DNA of 64,000 bases from Verrucomicrobiaceae bacterium E54 (GTDB lineage: Bacteria > Verrucomicrobiota > Verrucomicrobiia > Verrucomicrobiales > Akkermansiaceae): contig JAKZES010000020.1 in the NCBI GenBank assembly GCA_022548915.1, forward strand, positions 1 to 64,000, read 5' to 3'. The notes under the pieces are model-generated. The model was not told the DNA's origin and searched no databases. It saw nothing but the letters and a program-made list of their open reading frames with translations. Positions within the stretch are counted from its first letter, which is position 1. Each line of letters begins with the position of its first letter. This document shows, piece by piece, positions 20,992-31,104 of the stretch. Both the position numbers and the translations under genes were made by a program.

Positions 20992-21751
20992 CGGTCTCGT
21001 CGCGACCGTGCTGATCATCGCGGCCCGAGCCGATGAACGCTGGGCTCCCCACGCCGTCGCCGGCCCGGTGAACCAGCTCAAGGTCGCGGGCAATGCCTGC
21101 GGTCCCGCCGCGCTGCTGGCCTCGTTCCGCTGCGGCTCGGAGAACTGGCGCTCGAGTTCCGAGGCCATCCCCGGCGATTCGGACCGCTCGAAGCTGCTCT
21201 ACATCATCCGCGCCCACGGCCTGCAGCCATCCAACAGCCTGCGGAACCGCAAGCGCTGGAGTTCCGGCGGCATCAACGCCGAAGACCTCACCGAAATCGC
21301 CGCCGAAATCGCCGGCATCGGCGGTCAACCGGCACCCCGGATGGAAGGACTCCTGCGAGAGAAGCGCGAATCCCCGGAGCGCCATCTCGACCGGCTTCAC
21401 GACCGCCTCCGAGATTCGCTGAAGCGCGGCTTCCCTCCGGTCATCAACCTGCGCCGCTACGCCCGACGCGACGGCCACTGGACTCCGCTGGACGGCCATT
21501 TCGTCACCATCGTGATGGTTCCGGAAAAACTCCCGCGGCGCTCGTCGAGTTTCAAGTTCACCTACTTCGATCCCTGGGGGGCGAAGAAGTGCCATGGAAC
21601 CTTCCGCATCCCCACCGCGCCCGGCCTTTCCGGAGACGGCGAGCAATCAGCGTTTCTCGAAGCCGTCGTCCCCGAGGCGCGGATCGGTCGCGAGAAGCTT
21701 CGCCGCGGCGAACCGACCGTGGTCGTCCCCGAAGTGATGATCGGGCGCTGA
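20963..21751 (+). CDS. Papain-like (C39-type fold) cysteine peptidase domain protein
   Basis: A 262-aa protein with a short signal-like N-terminus (LLSGLVATVLIIAARA). The motif GNACGPAALLASF places a likely nucleophile at Cys46; DGHFVTIVMV gives His179, and FTYFDPWG supplies the following Asp. This matches the C39/C70-like papain fold used by peptidases and some transglutaminases. It starts 29 nt inside the subtilase gene, a strong sign of coupled expression. The target protein is unknown. Confidence 0.72.
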   Translation: MLLRPRSLLSGLVATVLIIAARADERWAPHAVAGPVNQLKVAGNACGPAALLASFRCGSENWRSSSEAIPGDSDRSKLLYIIRAHGLQPSNSLRNRKRWSSGGINAEDLTEIAAEIAGIGGQPAPRMEGLLREKRESPERHLDRLHDRLRDSLKRGFPPVINLRRYARRDGHWTPLDGHFVTIVMVPEKLPRRSSSFKFTYFDPWGAKKCHGTFRIPTAPGLSGDGEQSAFLEAVVPEARIGREKLRRGEPTVVVPEVMIGR

Positions 21752-21753
21752 TC

Positions 21754-22854
21754 ATGCTGGTCTATCTCCACATTCCGTTCTGCCACCGGATCTGCCCCTA
21801 TTGCTCGTTCTACAAGCACACTCCCGGTGCCACGCCCATCCCGCGGTTCATCGATGCCGTCGTTGCCGAAGCCCGGGAGCGAATCACCACGATACGCAAT
21901 GAGCGATCCGCGACCGCCCCTCGCACGCTCTATCTGGGTGGCGGAACTCCCTCGATGCTCTCACCCGCCCACCTGCAGCGTCTGTTCGAGGGCCTATCCG
22001 AGGTCCTCAGCCTCGACTCCTTGGACGAGGTCACGCTCGAGGCCAACCCCGCGACCTTCGACCTGGCCAAGGCCCGCCTGTTCCGTGATCTCGGCGTCCG
22101 GCGGGTCTCGCTCGGCATCCAGTCATTCGATCCGGCAACCCTCCGCACTCTCGGCCGCGAGCACGATCCCGGGCAGGCGGCCGAGGCGGTGCGGATCCTG
22201 AGGGAGGCCGGCATGCCCTCGGTCAACATCGACCTGATCTTCTCCGTTCCCGGGCTTTCCCTCGACTCGTGGCGCGCGACTCTCGAAACGACCCTCGCGC
22301 TCGAACCGGATCACGTCTCGGCCTACAACCTGACCTACGAGGAGGACACCGAGTTCCTGGCAAGCCTGAAACGAGGTCACCTCGACGAGGACGAGGACCG
22401 CGACGCCGTGCAGTTCCACCTCGCCCACGACCTGCTGACGGCGGCCGGATTCGATCACTACGAGACCTCCAACTACGCGCGGGACAGGCATCACTCCACG
22501 CACAATCGCGGCTACTGGCAGGGTGAAGACTACCTCGGACTCGGGCCCTCGGCCGTTTCAACCATCGCCGCGCTGCGGACCACCAACGTCGCCGACACCG
22601 ACCGCTACGTCCGGATGATCGAAGCCGTGGGCCATGCCACCGTCGAAAGCGAGGCGCTCGACGCCGAACAACTTCGCCTCGAACGACTCGCCCTCCTGCT
22701 CCGGACGAAGGAAGGAGTTCCGCTCGAATGGCTCGATGCCGATGACTCGCAGCGCCTCATCGAGGCCGGCCTCGCCCGGGTCGCAGGCGATCATTTCATC
22801 CTGACCCGGCAGGGAGCCGCCCTAGTGGACCCCATCGCCGCCGAGCTCGCATAG
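21754..22854 (+). CDS. hemW: HemW, heme chaperone (radical SAM, coproporphyrinogen oxidase-like)
   Basis: A 366-aa radical SAM protein beginning MLVYLHIPFCHRICPYCSF, with the cluster ligands Cys10, Cys14 and Cys17. LYLGGGTPSML and RVSLGIQSF are standard for HemN/HemW, and the short N-terminus without the HemN-specific extension favours HemW, which inserts heme into respiratory proteins. It starts 2 nt after the preceding stop. The C-terminal winged-helix-like HemN domain is present. Confidence 0.9.
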   Translation: MLVYLHIPFCHRICPYCSFYKHTPGATPIPRFIDAVVAEARERITTIRNERSATAPRTLYLGGGTPSMLSPAHLQRLFEGLSEVLSLDSLDEVTLEANPATFDLAKARLFRDLGVRRVSLGIQSFDPATLRTLGREHDPGQAAEAVRILREAGMPSVNIDLIFSVPGLSLDSWRATLETTLALEPDHVSAYNLTYEEDTEFLASLKRGHLDEDEDRDAVQFHLAHDLLTAAGFDHYETSNYARDRHHSTHNRGYWQGEDYLGLGPSAVSTIAALRTTNVADTDRYVRMIEAVGHATVESEALDAEQLRLERLALLLRTKEGVPLEWLDADDSQRLIEAGLARVAGDHFILTRQGAALVDPIAAELA

Positions 22855-22864
22855 ATCGGTCTTC

Positions 22865-22910
22865 TTTGGAACTTGGCACTTCTCACTTGGCACTTCGAGG
22901 CGCAGCCTCG
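22865..22910. repeat. Heptamer array (ACTT type) plus GAGGCGCAGCCTC palindrome
   Basis: Four 7-nt units of the type GGAACTT/GGCACTT/CTCACTT run from about 22868 to 22895. They are followed by the palindrome CGAGGCGCAGCCTCG (22896-22910), 4 nt before the GTG start of pyrD. The 13-nt core GAGGCGCAGCCTC recurs exactly at 31138-31150 in the same position relative to another gene. Confidence 0.75.
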
Positions 22911-22914
22911 CAGC

Positions 22915-23946
22915 GTGTCCGCCGCCTATCGAATTGCCCGTTCGCTGCTGTTCCGACTCGACCCCGAAACCGCCCACAACGTCAGCATGGCCGGACTGCG
23001 TCTGGCCGAGCGGTCGCGGATCCTGCCTCTGGTATTTCCGGAACCGGACCACATCGCGCCCATCGAGTTGATGGGGCTCCGCTTCCCCAACCGCATCGGC
23101 CTCGCCGCGGGCCTCGACAAGGAAGGCAACACCATCGATGCGATGGGGCGCCTCGGCTTCGGATTTCTCGAAATCGGCACCTTCACCCCCCGCCCCCAGC
23201 CGGGAAATCCCAAGCCCCGCCTGTTCCGCCTGGTCGATCGCGAGGCCATCATCAACCGCATGGGCTTCAACAACCCCGGCATCGACGAAGGCGTGCGCCA
23301 TGCCTCCTCCAGCCGGTCGTTTGAAGGCGTCGTCGGCTTCAACATCGGCAAGAACAAGGACACCCCGAACGAGAATGCCGTCGACGACTACCTCGCCTGC
23401 TTCCGGGCCTGCTACGAGGCCGCCGACTACGTTGCGGTCAACTTCTCCTCGCCCAACACCCCGGGACTTCGCGACCTGCAAAGCGAGGACAGCTGCGCGC
23501 ACCTGCTCGAGACCCTCAAGCGGGAGCAGGAGAAGCTCGCCGCCGAGCATGGCAAGCAGGTGCCCCTGCTCTTCAAGGTCGCGCCCGACCTCGACCCGCC
23601 CCACATCGCAGGACTCTCCCGCGTGTTCCGCGACGGCGGGCTCGATGGATTGATCGCCACCAACACGACCATCTCCCGCACCGAGATCGAGGGACACCCC
23701 CGCGCGGGAGAAGCAGGCGGGCTGTCGGGCCGGCCGCTGCTCGAGAAGAGCAATGAGATCCTCGCCGCCTTCCACGCCGAGCTCGGCGCGGGTATTCCCA
23801 TCATCGGCGCCGGGGGCGTCTCGTCGCCCGACGACGCGGTCTCGAAGATCCGCGCGGGGGCTTCCCTGGTGCAGATCTACTCCGCGTTCATCTTTCATGG
23901 ACCGGCACTGATCCGGGACTGCGCCGACCGGCTGGACCGGGCCTGA
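22915..23946 (+). CDS. pyrD: Dihydroorotate dehydrogenase, quinone-dependent (class 2)
   Basis: A 343-aa FMN enzyme of pyrimidine synthesis, oxidising dihydroorotate with quinone at the inner membrane. Class 2 features: N-terminal amphipathic helix (AYRIARSLLFRLDPETAH), NRIGLAAGLDKEG, FNNPG, VNFSSPNTPGLR with the catalytic Ser, and IIGAGGVSSPDDA. The start is GTG 22915 (VSAAYRIAR); the TTG at 22873 lies inside the heptamer repeat and adds non-homologous residues. Confidence 0.93.
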   Translation: MSAAYRIARSLLFRLDPETAHNVSMAGLRLAERSRILPLVFPEPDHIAPIELMGLRFPNRIGLAAGLDKEGNTIDAMGRLGFGFLEIGTFTPRPQPGNPKPRLFRLVDREAIINRMGFNNPGIDEGVRHASSSRSFEGVVGFNIGKNKDTPNENAVDDYLACFRACYEAADYVAVNFSSPNTPGLRDLQSEDSCAHLLETLKREQEKLAAEHGKQVPLLFKVAPDLDPPHIAGLSRVFRDGGLDGLIATNTTISRTEIEGHPRAGEAGGLSGRPLLEKSNEILAAFHAELGAGIPIIGAGGVSSPDDAVSKIRAGASLVQIYSAFIFHGPALIRDCADRLDRA

Positions 23947-23996
23947 GAGAATTGAGGAATCAAACCACCGGCCGCACCTCCCACGACCAAGTTGTG

Positions 23997-26138
23997 ATGA
24001 AGATCCTACCTCTCCTTCTCGGAATCCTGCTACCGTTTCAGGCCCAATCACAGGACGACCCGCTGGAACTCGCTTTCGGTGACAAGTCATCCAAGACCGA
24101 GGAATGGTCGGAAGCTTCTCTGGTCTCCGAAGTCACCCACATCGCTCCGGGAAACCCCTTCACCGTCGCCCTCGTCCTTGAGCATCCCGAGGACTGGCAC
24201 AGCTACTACAAGAATAGTGGCGGCACCGAAAAGCCGCCGGAGATCGAGTGGCGGTTGCCGGAGGGGTTCAAGGCCGGACCCATCCAGTGGCCGGTGCCCG
24301 AAATCATCGAGGGATCCCTCGGAAACCAGAGCCTCACCTACTCCGGAACGGTGCGTTTCCCCGTCGAGATCACCCCGCCGTCCGACCTCGCCGTAGGCGA
24401 AAGCTACACCCTGACCGCCAGACCCTCGTGGCAGATCTGCAAGATGGTCTGCAAGGACGAGCCCCATCCCGGCGCGCCGCAGGAATACACGATCGAACTC
24501 GAGGCGGCCGCTTCACCGGTCCCGAACGCGGAAACCGCGGAGACCTTCGCCAAGGCCCGCGCCGCACTTCCGAAACAAGCCCCCGACTGGGAGTTTTCGG
24601 CGACCACCGCGGACGGCGGGTTCACGCTCCACGTCAAGCCGGCCGCCTCCGGGGGCAACCTTCCCATCCTCGAGGGCGGGATGCACTTCATCCCCGACGT
24701 GCCCTACGTCGAACCCCTCACCGAGTCGACCAACGTCCGGCTGGGAGAAACCGAATGGACCATCCCGCTCAAACGCCTGACCGAGATCCCACTCATCGAG
24801 ATCCCGATCGAGCAGGGAAACACGCTCTCCGGCATCCTGGTCTTCGACGAACCGCTGCCCGAACTCGGAGCCAGGGCCGTGGTCGTGCCCGAGACGGTCG
24901 TCGGCAAGCCCCCCGCGCCTCCGCTGCCGTTCAGCAAGTTGCTTCCCATTCTCGGCGGCATGCTGCTCGGCGGGCTGATCCTGAACCTCATGCCCTGCGT
25001 CTTCCCGGTCATCGGCATCAAGATCATGGGATTCGTCCAGCAGGCCGGTGAGGACCGCCGCAAGATCGTCCTGCATGGCGTGATGTTCGTGGTGGGAGTG
25101 CTGGTCTCCTTCTGGGTTCTCAGCGGGGCCCTGTTTGCCCTGCGCGCCAGCGCCGCCCCGGGCGAGGAAATCGGCTGGGGCTATCAACTGCAGAACCCGT
25201 GGATCATCATGGTCCTGATGCTCGTCATGTTCGTCCTCGGACTGTCGATGTACGGCCTGTTCGAGATCGGTGCCTCCGCCACGGGTGTCGGCGGCTCGCT
25301 TCAGAACAAGCAGGGCGTCAGCGGCTCGTTCTTCTCCGGTATCCTCGCCACCGTGGTGGCCACCCCCTGCTCCGCCCCTTTCCTCGGCGTCGCCATCGGC
25401 GTGGCGGTCACGCTGCCCGCCGCCCAGTTCTTCCTCGCCTTCACCTTCATGGCGCTCGGGCTCGCCCTGCCCTACCTGATCCTGTCGATTTTCCCGAAGC
25501 TGGTCGACATGCTGCCGCGCCCGGGACCATGGATGGAGTCCTTCAAGCAGGCGATGTCCTTCCTGCTCTTCGCCACGGCGGGATTCCTGCTGTGGGTCTA
25601 CGTCGGCCAGATCGAGCTGGTGAACATGCTGACGGTGGTCATCGGCCTGACCCTGATCGCCATCGCCGCATGGATTTATGGCCGTTGGGATACTCCGGCC
25701 CGCCGTTCCGGGGTTCGGTGGACCGCCCGTGGCCTGACCGTGCTGTTCGCCGGCATCGGGCTCTACGCCTGTACGCCGCCGGAGCCATCCGCCATCGAAT
25801 GGGAGAAGTGGAGTGAAGAAAAGGTCGAGCAGTTGCTGGAAGAAGGCACCCCCGTCTACGTCGATTTCACCGCCCAATGGTGCGCCACCTGCCAGCTCAA
25901 CAAGAGCCGCGCCTACCCCGAGGAGGTCGCCAACCTGATGAAGGAGCGCGGAGTCGTCGCCCTCAAGGCGGACAAGACCAAGGCCGACCCCGAGATCGAC
26001 GCCAAGCTCGAGGAACTCGGCAGGAGCGCGATTCCCGTCAACGTGCTCTACGTGCCCGGCAAGGAACCGATCATCACGCCCGAGATCCTGTCGGCCGACT
26101 ACCTCAAGGAGCTCTTCACCAACGAGGTGCCGGAGTAG
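23997..26138 (+). CDS. dsbD: DsbD-type thiol:disulfide interchange protein
   Basis: A 713-aa membrane protein with a signal peptide (MKILPLLLGILLPFQAQSQ), an N-terminal periplasmic beta domain (residues about 20-310), and a central transmembrane domain of about eight helices with the paired redox cysteines in NLMPCVFPVIG and VVATPCSAPFLG. The C-terminal thioredoxin-like domain has VDFTAQWCATCQLNK. It moves electrons from cytosolic thioredoxin to periplasmic partners. ATG 23997 is chosen to keep the signal peptide. Confidence 0.92.
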   Translation: MKILPLLLGILLPFQAQSQDDPLELAFGDKSSKTEEWSEASLVSEVTHIAPGNPFTVALVLEHPEDWHSYYKNSGGTEKPPEIEWRLPEGFKAGPIQWPVPEIIEGSLGNQSLTYSGTVRFPVEITPPSDLAVGESYTLTARPSWQICKMVCKDEPHPGAPQEYTIELEAAASPVPNAETAETFAKARAALPKQAPDWEFSATTADGGFTLHVKPAASGGNLPILEGGMHFIPDVPYVEPLTESTNVRLGETEWTIPLKRLTEIPLIEIPIEQGNTLSGILVFDEPLPELGARAVVVPETVVGKPPAPPLPFSKLLPILGGMLLGGLILNLMPCVFPVIGIKIMGFVQQAGEDRRKIVLHGVMFVVGVLVSFWVLSGALFALRASAAPGEEIGWGYQLQNPWIIMVLMLVMFVLGLSMYGLFEIGASATGVGGSLQNKQGVSGSFFSGILATVVATPCSAPFLGVAIGVAVTLPAAQFFLAFTFMALGLALPYLILSIFPKLVDMLPRPGPWMESFKQAMSFLLFATAGFLLWVYVGQIELVNMLTVVIGLTLIAIAAWIYGRWDTPARRSGVRWTARGLTVLFAGIGLYACTPPEPSAIEWEKWSEEKVEQLLEEGTPVYVDFTAQWCATCQLNKSRAYPEEVANLMKERGVVALKADKTKADPEIDAKLEELGRSAIPVNVLYVPGKEPIITPEILSADYLKELFTNEVPE

Positions 26139-26144
26139 CCGGAG

Positions 26145-26220
26145 TGGCGCTTTCCACCTGTCCTCCGAAGCCTCGGCGAAGGGTGAAGCGCCATACCGTG
26201 GACGGGCGACGTCCTCGTCG
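26145..26220. repeat. Composite palindromes between dsbD and glgB
   Basis: TGGCGCTT (26145-26152) pairs with AAGCGCCA (26186-26193) and encloses an inner stem-like CCTCCGAAG/GGCGAAGG. A second hairpin, CGACG-TCCT-CGTCG, lies at 26207-26220. The remaining intergenic bases to 26370 show no gene. The placement right after the dsbD stop could help 3'-end formation, but there is no T-run. Confidence 0.5.
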
Positions 26221-26370
26221 CGGGGGACCGCCTGGCATTCGGGGAGGTTCCCGCACCAAACTCGATCCCGCACCCTGGAGTCGGCTCAAAGCCGCCCCGC
26301 CCCGCCATGGGTTCTGCAAGGAGCCACTCCGCTCTCGCGTGTCCGCCGAAATCCACTCAACCTCGCCGCG

Positions 26371-28368
26371 ATGAGCAACGCTCCCGACCTCCCCAAACTC
26401 GTCCGTGACGATCCATGGCTGGAAGCCCAGGCCGACCGGATCCGGGAACGCATCGATCGCTTTGAGAAAGCGCTTGATCGACTCGGCGACACAAAGGGCA
26501 GGCTCGCCCCCTTCGCCAACGGCGACAAGCTGATCGGCCTCCATCCAACGGCCGACGGCGACTGGAGCGTCCGCGAATGGCTCCCGGCGGCCAAGGCGGT
26601 GAGCATCGTCGGCGATTTCAACGTCTGGAACGGCGATGCCCATCCGCTCAGCCGTCACGACAACGGCGTCTGGAGCGCCCGGCTTCCCGCCGGAACCATC
26701 GAGCACGGGCAGACCTACAAACTCCGCATCACCGGTGCCGACGACACGGTCCGCGACCGCCTCCCCGCCTGCGTGACCCGCGCGGTCCAGAATCCGGAAA
26801 CCCACGACTTTTCGGCCCAGGTCTGGAACCCGCCCCAGGCTTACGAGTGGAGGCACGACTTCGATCCCTCGACCGTCCGCATCCCCCGCATTTACGAAGC
26901 CCACGTCGGCATGTCCGGCGAGGAACCGCGCATCCACAGCTACCGCGAGTTTGCCAACACGGTCCTGCCGCGCATCGCCGAGGGTGGCTACAACACAGTG
27001 CAACTCATGGCCGTCCAGGAGCACCCCTACTACGGTTCCTTCGGCTACCACGTCTCGAATTTCTTCGCCCCCTCCTCGCGCTTCGGCACACCCGAGGACC
27101 TGAAGTACCTCGTCGACACCGCCCACGGCCTCGGCCTCGCGGTGCTGCTCGATGTCGTCCACTCCCACGCCGTCAAGAACATCGCCGAAGGCCTCAACGA
27201 CCTCGACGGTTCCGGCAACCTCTACTTCCACGCCGACAGCCGTGGCGAGCATCCGCAATGGGACTCGAAGTGCTTCGACTACGGCCGCGACGAGGTCCGC
27301 TGCTTCCTGCTCTCGAACGTCCGCTACTGGATCGAGGAGTTCCACTTCGACGGCTTCCGCTTCGATGGCGTGACCTCGATGCTCTACTGGCACCGCGGCA
27401 CGATCGCCTTCGACCACTACGACAAGTACTTCGCCCACGACATCGACCACGACGCGATCCTCTATCTCCAGTTGGCCACCACCCTGGCCCGCGAACTGAA
27501 GCCCGGTGCGATCCTTGTGGCCGAGGACATGTCCGGCATGCCCGGACTGTGCCGCCCAATCAACGAGGGTGGCATCGGCTTCAGCCACCGCCTGGCGATG
27601 GGCGTCCCGGACTACTGGATCAAGCTGCTCAAGCACACCCGCGACGAGGACTGGGATCTCGACGAGATGTGGGGCACGCTCACCAACCGCCGCCACGGCG
27701 AGGCCAACATCGCCTACGCCGAAAGCCACGACCAGGCGCTGGTCGGCGACAAGACCCTCGCCTTCTGGCTGATGGACCAGGAGATGTACTGGCACATGGG
27801 GGCCGAGGACGAAAACCCGGTGATCGACCGGGGGATCGCGCTGCACAAAATGATCCGGCTCGCGACTTTCGCCCTCGCCGGAGAAGGCTGGCTGAACTTC
27901 ATCGGCAACGAGTTTGGCCATCCGGAGTGGGTCGATTTCCCCCGCGAGGGCAACGACTGGTCGCACCACTACTGCCGCCGCCAGTGGTCGCTGGTCGACA
28001 ACGAGGCGCTGAAATACCGGTTCCTCGCCGCCTTCGACCGGGCGATGCTGGAGTTCGGCGAGGCGCATGGACTGCCCGGCGACACGCCGCCCACATGCCT
28101 CAACATCGACCCGACGAACAAGGTCCTGTGCGCCGAGCGGGCCGGGATGATCTTCGTCTTCAACTGGTCCTTCGATCGCTCCATTCCCGACTACCGCTTC
28201 AAGGTGCCCGGCACCGGCGAGTACCGACTCCTCCTCGACACCGACGCCCCGGAGTTCGGCGGCCACGACCGACTCGACGCCTCCATCCCCTATCCCGTGA
28301 ACAAGGATGGTGAACTGAGCATCTACACCCCGGCACGGACGGCGCTGGTCTTTGGTCGGGTCGACTGA
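26371..28368 (+). CDS. glgB: 1,4-alpha-glucan branching enzyme, eukaryotic-like (GH13_8)
   Basis: A 665-aa enzyme that makes alpha-1,6 branches in glycogen. CBM48 covers residues about 60-160 (VREWLPAAKAVSIVGDFNVWN). The GH13 barrel has the nucleophile Asp332 in FHFDGFRFDGVTS, acid/base Glu385 in LVAEDMSG, and AYAESHDQALVGDK. FGYHVSNFFAPSSRFG and DWSHHYCRRQW mark the eukaryote/Bacteroides-type subfamily. Start 26371 fits the family N-terminus. Confidence 0.93.
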   Translation: MSNAPDLPKLVRDDPWLEAQADRIRERIDRFEKALDRLGDTKGRLAPFANGDKLIGLHPTADGDWSVREWLPAAKAVSIVGDFNVWNGDAHPLSRHDNGVWSARLPAGTIEHGQTYKLRITGADDTVRDRLPACVTRAVQNPETHDFSAQVWNPPQAYEWRHDFDPSTVRIPRIYEAHVGMSGEEPRIHSYREFANTVLPRIAEGGYNTVQLMAVQEHPYYGSFGYHVSNFFAPSSRFGTPEDLKYLVDTAHGLGLAVLLDVVHSHAVKNIAEGLNDLDGSGNLYFHADSRGEHPQWDSKCFDYGRDEVRCFLLSNVRYWIEEFHFDGFRFDGVTSMLYWHRGTIAFDHYDKYFAHDIDHDAILYLQLATTLARELKPGAILVAEDMSGMPGLCRPINEGGIGFSHRLAMGVPDYWIKLLKHTRDEDWDLDEMWGTLTNRRHGEANIAYAESHDQALVGDKTLAFWLMDQEMYWHMGAEDENPVIDRGIALHKMIRLATFALAGEGWLNFIGNEFGHPEWVDFPREGNDWSHHYCRRQWSLVDNEALKYRFLAAFDRAMLEFGEAHGLPGDTPPTCLNIDPTNKVLCAERAGMIFVFNWSFDRSIPDYRFKVPGTGEYRLLLDTDAPEFGGHDRLDASIPYPVNKDGELSIYTPARTALVFGRVD

Positions 28369-28378
28369 AAGCAGGTAC

Positions 28379-28436
28379 CGCCGATCTCCGAATCGGCTCC
28401 GGTTGGCGATTGAAGATGCCGATTCGGAGATCGGCG
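28379..28436. repeat. Perfect 19-bp inverted repeat between convergent genes
   Basis: The arm 28379-28397 (CGCCGATCTCCGAATCGGC) is exactly complementary to 28418-28436 with a 20-nt loop. It lies 10 nt past the glgB stop and 5 nt before the end of the convergent permease gene. It may act as a bidirectional 3'-end structure or be a mobile intergenic repeat; there is no T-tract. Confidence 0.7.
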
Positions 28437-28441
28437 ATCCT

Positions 28442-29431
28442 TCAATAATCCCGCCGACAGAAGCTCCATCCGGCAAAGGCCAGCATGACGGCCTCGAAGG
28501 CGAGCGACGAGCCGATGATGAAGCCGACGCTGTGCCTTTCCAACGCCTCCTCCACCTCATCGTCCCGCACGGGCGCGCCGGTTGCCATCAGGTTCAACAG
28601 CTCGCTGACCGCGAACTTCTTCTGTCCCTGGACCGTGACCAGGCGCTGCAACAGGTTCACCGTGTCCGAGGTCTTCGGGAGGAGCGTATAGGCCAGCGAG
28701 ACCTGCGAATAGCGGTCACGCCAACCTTTCTGCTCCGCCTCGGTCAAGCGCATCGATCCCTGGGCCGCGGGCACTTCTCCAAACTCGGCGGCGGTCCACG
28801 CATACTCTTCGACCGTCTTCGCGATCCAAGCGCCGAACCAGACCAACAGCGAGGCGAGCACCGAGGCCATCACCGAGCGGGTCCGCACGCCGACCGCGAC
28901 CATCACCGACCACAGGTAGGAGAACATCAGGACCACCAGCGGCACCGCCCAGAAGACCGACGGATTCCAGGTCCCGACCTGCAGCCGGATCGCGAGGAAA
29001 ACGATCGCGCAGAAGATCCCGGTCTGCAGGAAGGCGAAGAGCAGGCCGGAGAGATACTTGTAGAAGAACAGCTTGATCCGGGAGATCGGCTTGCTCAGCG
29101 CCACGCCCGCACTCCCCTCGGCCATGAATTCCGGAAACACCGGCGCACAGGTGATCAGCGCGAGGATCACCGCGATCCACGACAGCCAGAGGTTGACGAT
29201 GATCATGCTGAAGATCCCGAGGTAGAACATCTCGGCCAGCGGCGAACCCTCCCGGAGGAACTCGCTCTCGAAACCGCTGGCCCCGAAGAGGAAGGTCACG
29301 CCGTTCTCATCGAAGCCGATCGACAGATAAAGGACGGCCGCCAGGGCCGAAATCCCGAGCGTGATCCAGAACAGCGCCCGGGCCCTGAGGAGCCGGAGCG
29401 CATCGACGAACACCGCCACGAACTGCCTCAC
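28442..29431 (-). CDS. ABC transporter permease (ABC-2-like)
   Basis: A 329-aa integral membrane protein with about six helices, including LFWITLGISALAAVLYL, FSMIIVNLWLSWIAVILAL and FWAVPLVVLMFSYLW, and a large extracytoplasmic loop between helices 5 and 6. It starts with GTG at 29431, and its first bases overlap the stop of the ATPase gene (GTGA), so the two are coupled. Substrate unknown; gene pairs of this type export lipids, drugs or peptides. Confidence 0.8.
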   Translation of the reverse strand: MRQFVAVFVDALRLLRARALFWITLGISALAAVLYLSIGFDENGVTFLFGASGFESEFLREGSPLAEMFYLGIFSMIIVNLWLSWIAVILALITCAPVFPEFMAEGSAGVALSKPISRIKLFFYKYLSGLLFAFLQTGIFCAIVFLAIRLQVGTWNPSVFWAVPLVVLMFSYLWSVMVAVGVRTRSVMASVLASLLVWFGAWIAKTVEEYAWTAAEFGEVPAAQGSMRLTEAEQKGWRDRYSQVSLAYTLLPKTSDTVNLLQRLVTVQGQKKFAVSELLNLMATGAPVRDDEVEEALERHSVGFIIGSSLAFEAVMLAFAGWSFCRRDY

Positions 29432-30351
29432 CGGGATTCCTCCTTTCCGACACTTTGCACCGCCTTGAGGAAAACCTCCTCGAGGGTGAAGCGGAGCTCC
29501 TTCATTTCCCGGATCACGACCCCCCGGGAGCGCAGCCGGTCGATGAGCTGCTGGACCCCCTTGGCGTCCGCCGCCGTCGAGGCGATCCGGTCGCCGGCCA
29601 CCTCCAGTCCGTCCCCTTCGAGTTCCGCCCGCACCTCGGCCGGCACCGGCCCGAGCGTGCGGATCTCGTAGCGGTTGTCGCGCCGGGTCAGCGACTCGAG
29701 CGTGCCCGACTCGGCGATCCGGCCGTGGGCCATGATCGCGACCTCGTCGGCGACCTGCTCGACCTCGCCCAACAGGTGGCTGTTGACGAAGACCGTCCGT
29801 CCCTCCTCCCGCATCCTCTCGATGATCTTGCGGATCTCGATGCGCCCGCCGGGGTCCACGCCGTCGGTCGGCTCGTCGAGAAAGACGATCTCGGGGTCAT
29901 TGACGAGTGCCTGCGCGAGTCCAACCCGCTGGCGCATCCCCTTCGAGTAGGTGCCGTTCTTCCGATCTGCCCAGTCCTTCATGCCGACGGTTTCGAGCAG
30001 TTCTTCCGCACGGCGTTTCGCCTGCTTCGCCGGAACCTTGGCCAGCCCGGCGGTGAAGCCGACGATCTGGCGGCCGGTCAGATATTCCGGGAAGCGGGCA
30101 TGCTCCGGCAGGTAGCCGACCTTCGCCAAAGTCCGGCGGTGGCCGATCCTCTCGCCGAGCAGGGTGCCGCGGCACTCGGTCGGACGGACGATCGTCAGCA
30201 GCGACTTCACCAGCGTGCTCTTGCCTGCGCCGTTCGGTCCGAGCAGCCCGAACACACTCCCGCGAGGGACCGACAGGGCGACCTCGCGCAGCGCCTCGAA
30301 ACGCCCGTAGCGCTTGCTCAGATGCTCGATTTCGACGGCCGCGGCTTCCAC
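29428..30351 (-). CDS. ABC transporter ATP-binding protein
   Basis: A 307-aa ATPase. Walker A GLLGPNGAGKST near residue 35, the Q-loop region, signature YSKGMRQRVGLAQAL, Walker B EIVFLDEPTDGVDPGG and switch His in VNSHLLGE. It has the CcmA/NodI-type C-terminal extension. GTG start at 30351. It is encoded immediately upstream of its permease with a 4-nt overlap and energises it from the cytoplasmic face. Confidence 0.9.
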   Translation of the reverse strand: MEAAAVEIEHLSKRYGRFEALREVALSVPRGSVFGLLGPNGAGKSTLVKSLLTIVRPTECRGTLLGERIGHRRTLAKVGYLPEHARFPEYLTGRQIVGFTAGLAKVPAKQAKRRAEELLETVGMKDWADRKNGTYSKGMRQRVGLAQALVNDPEIVFLDEPTDGVDPGGRIEIRKIIERMREEGRTVFVNSHLLGEVEQVADEVAIMAHGRIAESGTLESLTRRDNRYEIRTLGPVPAEVRAELEGDGLEVAGDRIASTAADAKGVQQLIDRLRSRGVVIREMKELRFTLEEVFLKAVQSVGKEESR

Positions 30352-30403
30352 GCGGGATTTCTAGCGAATCCGCCATGGGCCGAAAACCTCTTTCCGCTCC
30401 CCC

Positions 30404-30431
30404 TTTACGGAACCCCTTTTCAGGCTACTAT
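30404..30431 (+). promoter_or_regulatory. Candidate sigma-70-like promoter for msrA
   Basis: TTTACG (30404-30409) and TACTAT (30426-30431) are separated by 16 nt, 38 nt before the msrA ATG, in a divergent intergenic region. Matches are imperfect and no start site is known. Confidence 0.4.
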
Positions 30432-30468
30432 TTGGGAACATCGAGGCTTCGACAGCCCTCCAGCCACC

Positions 30469-31080
<612 letters not shown>

Positions 31081-31104
31081 GGCCTTCATCCCGCCCAGTT
31101 CCGG

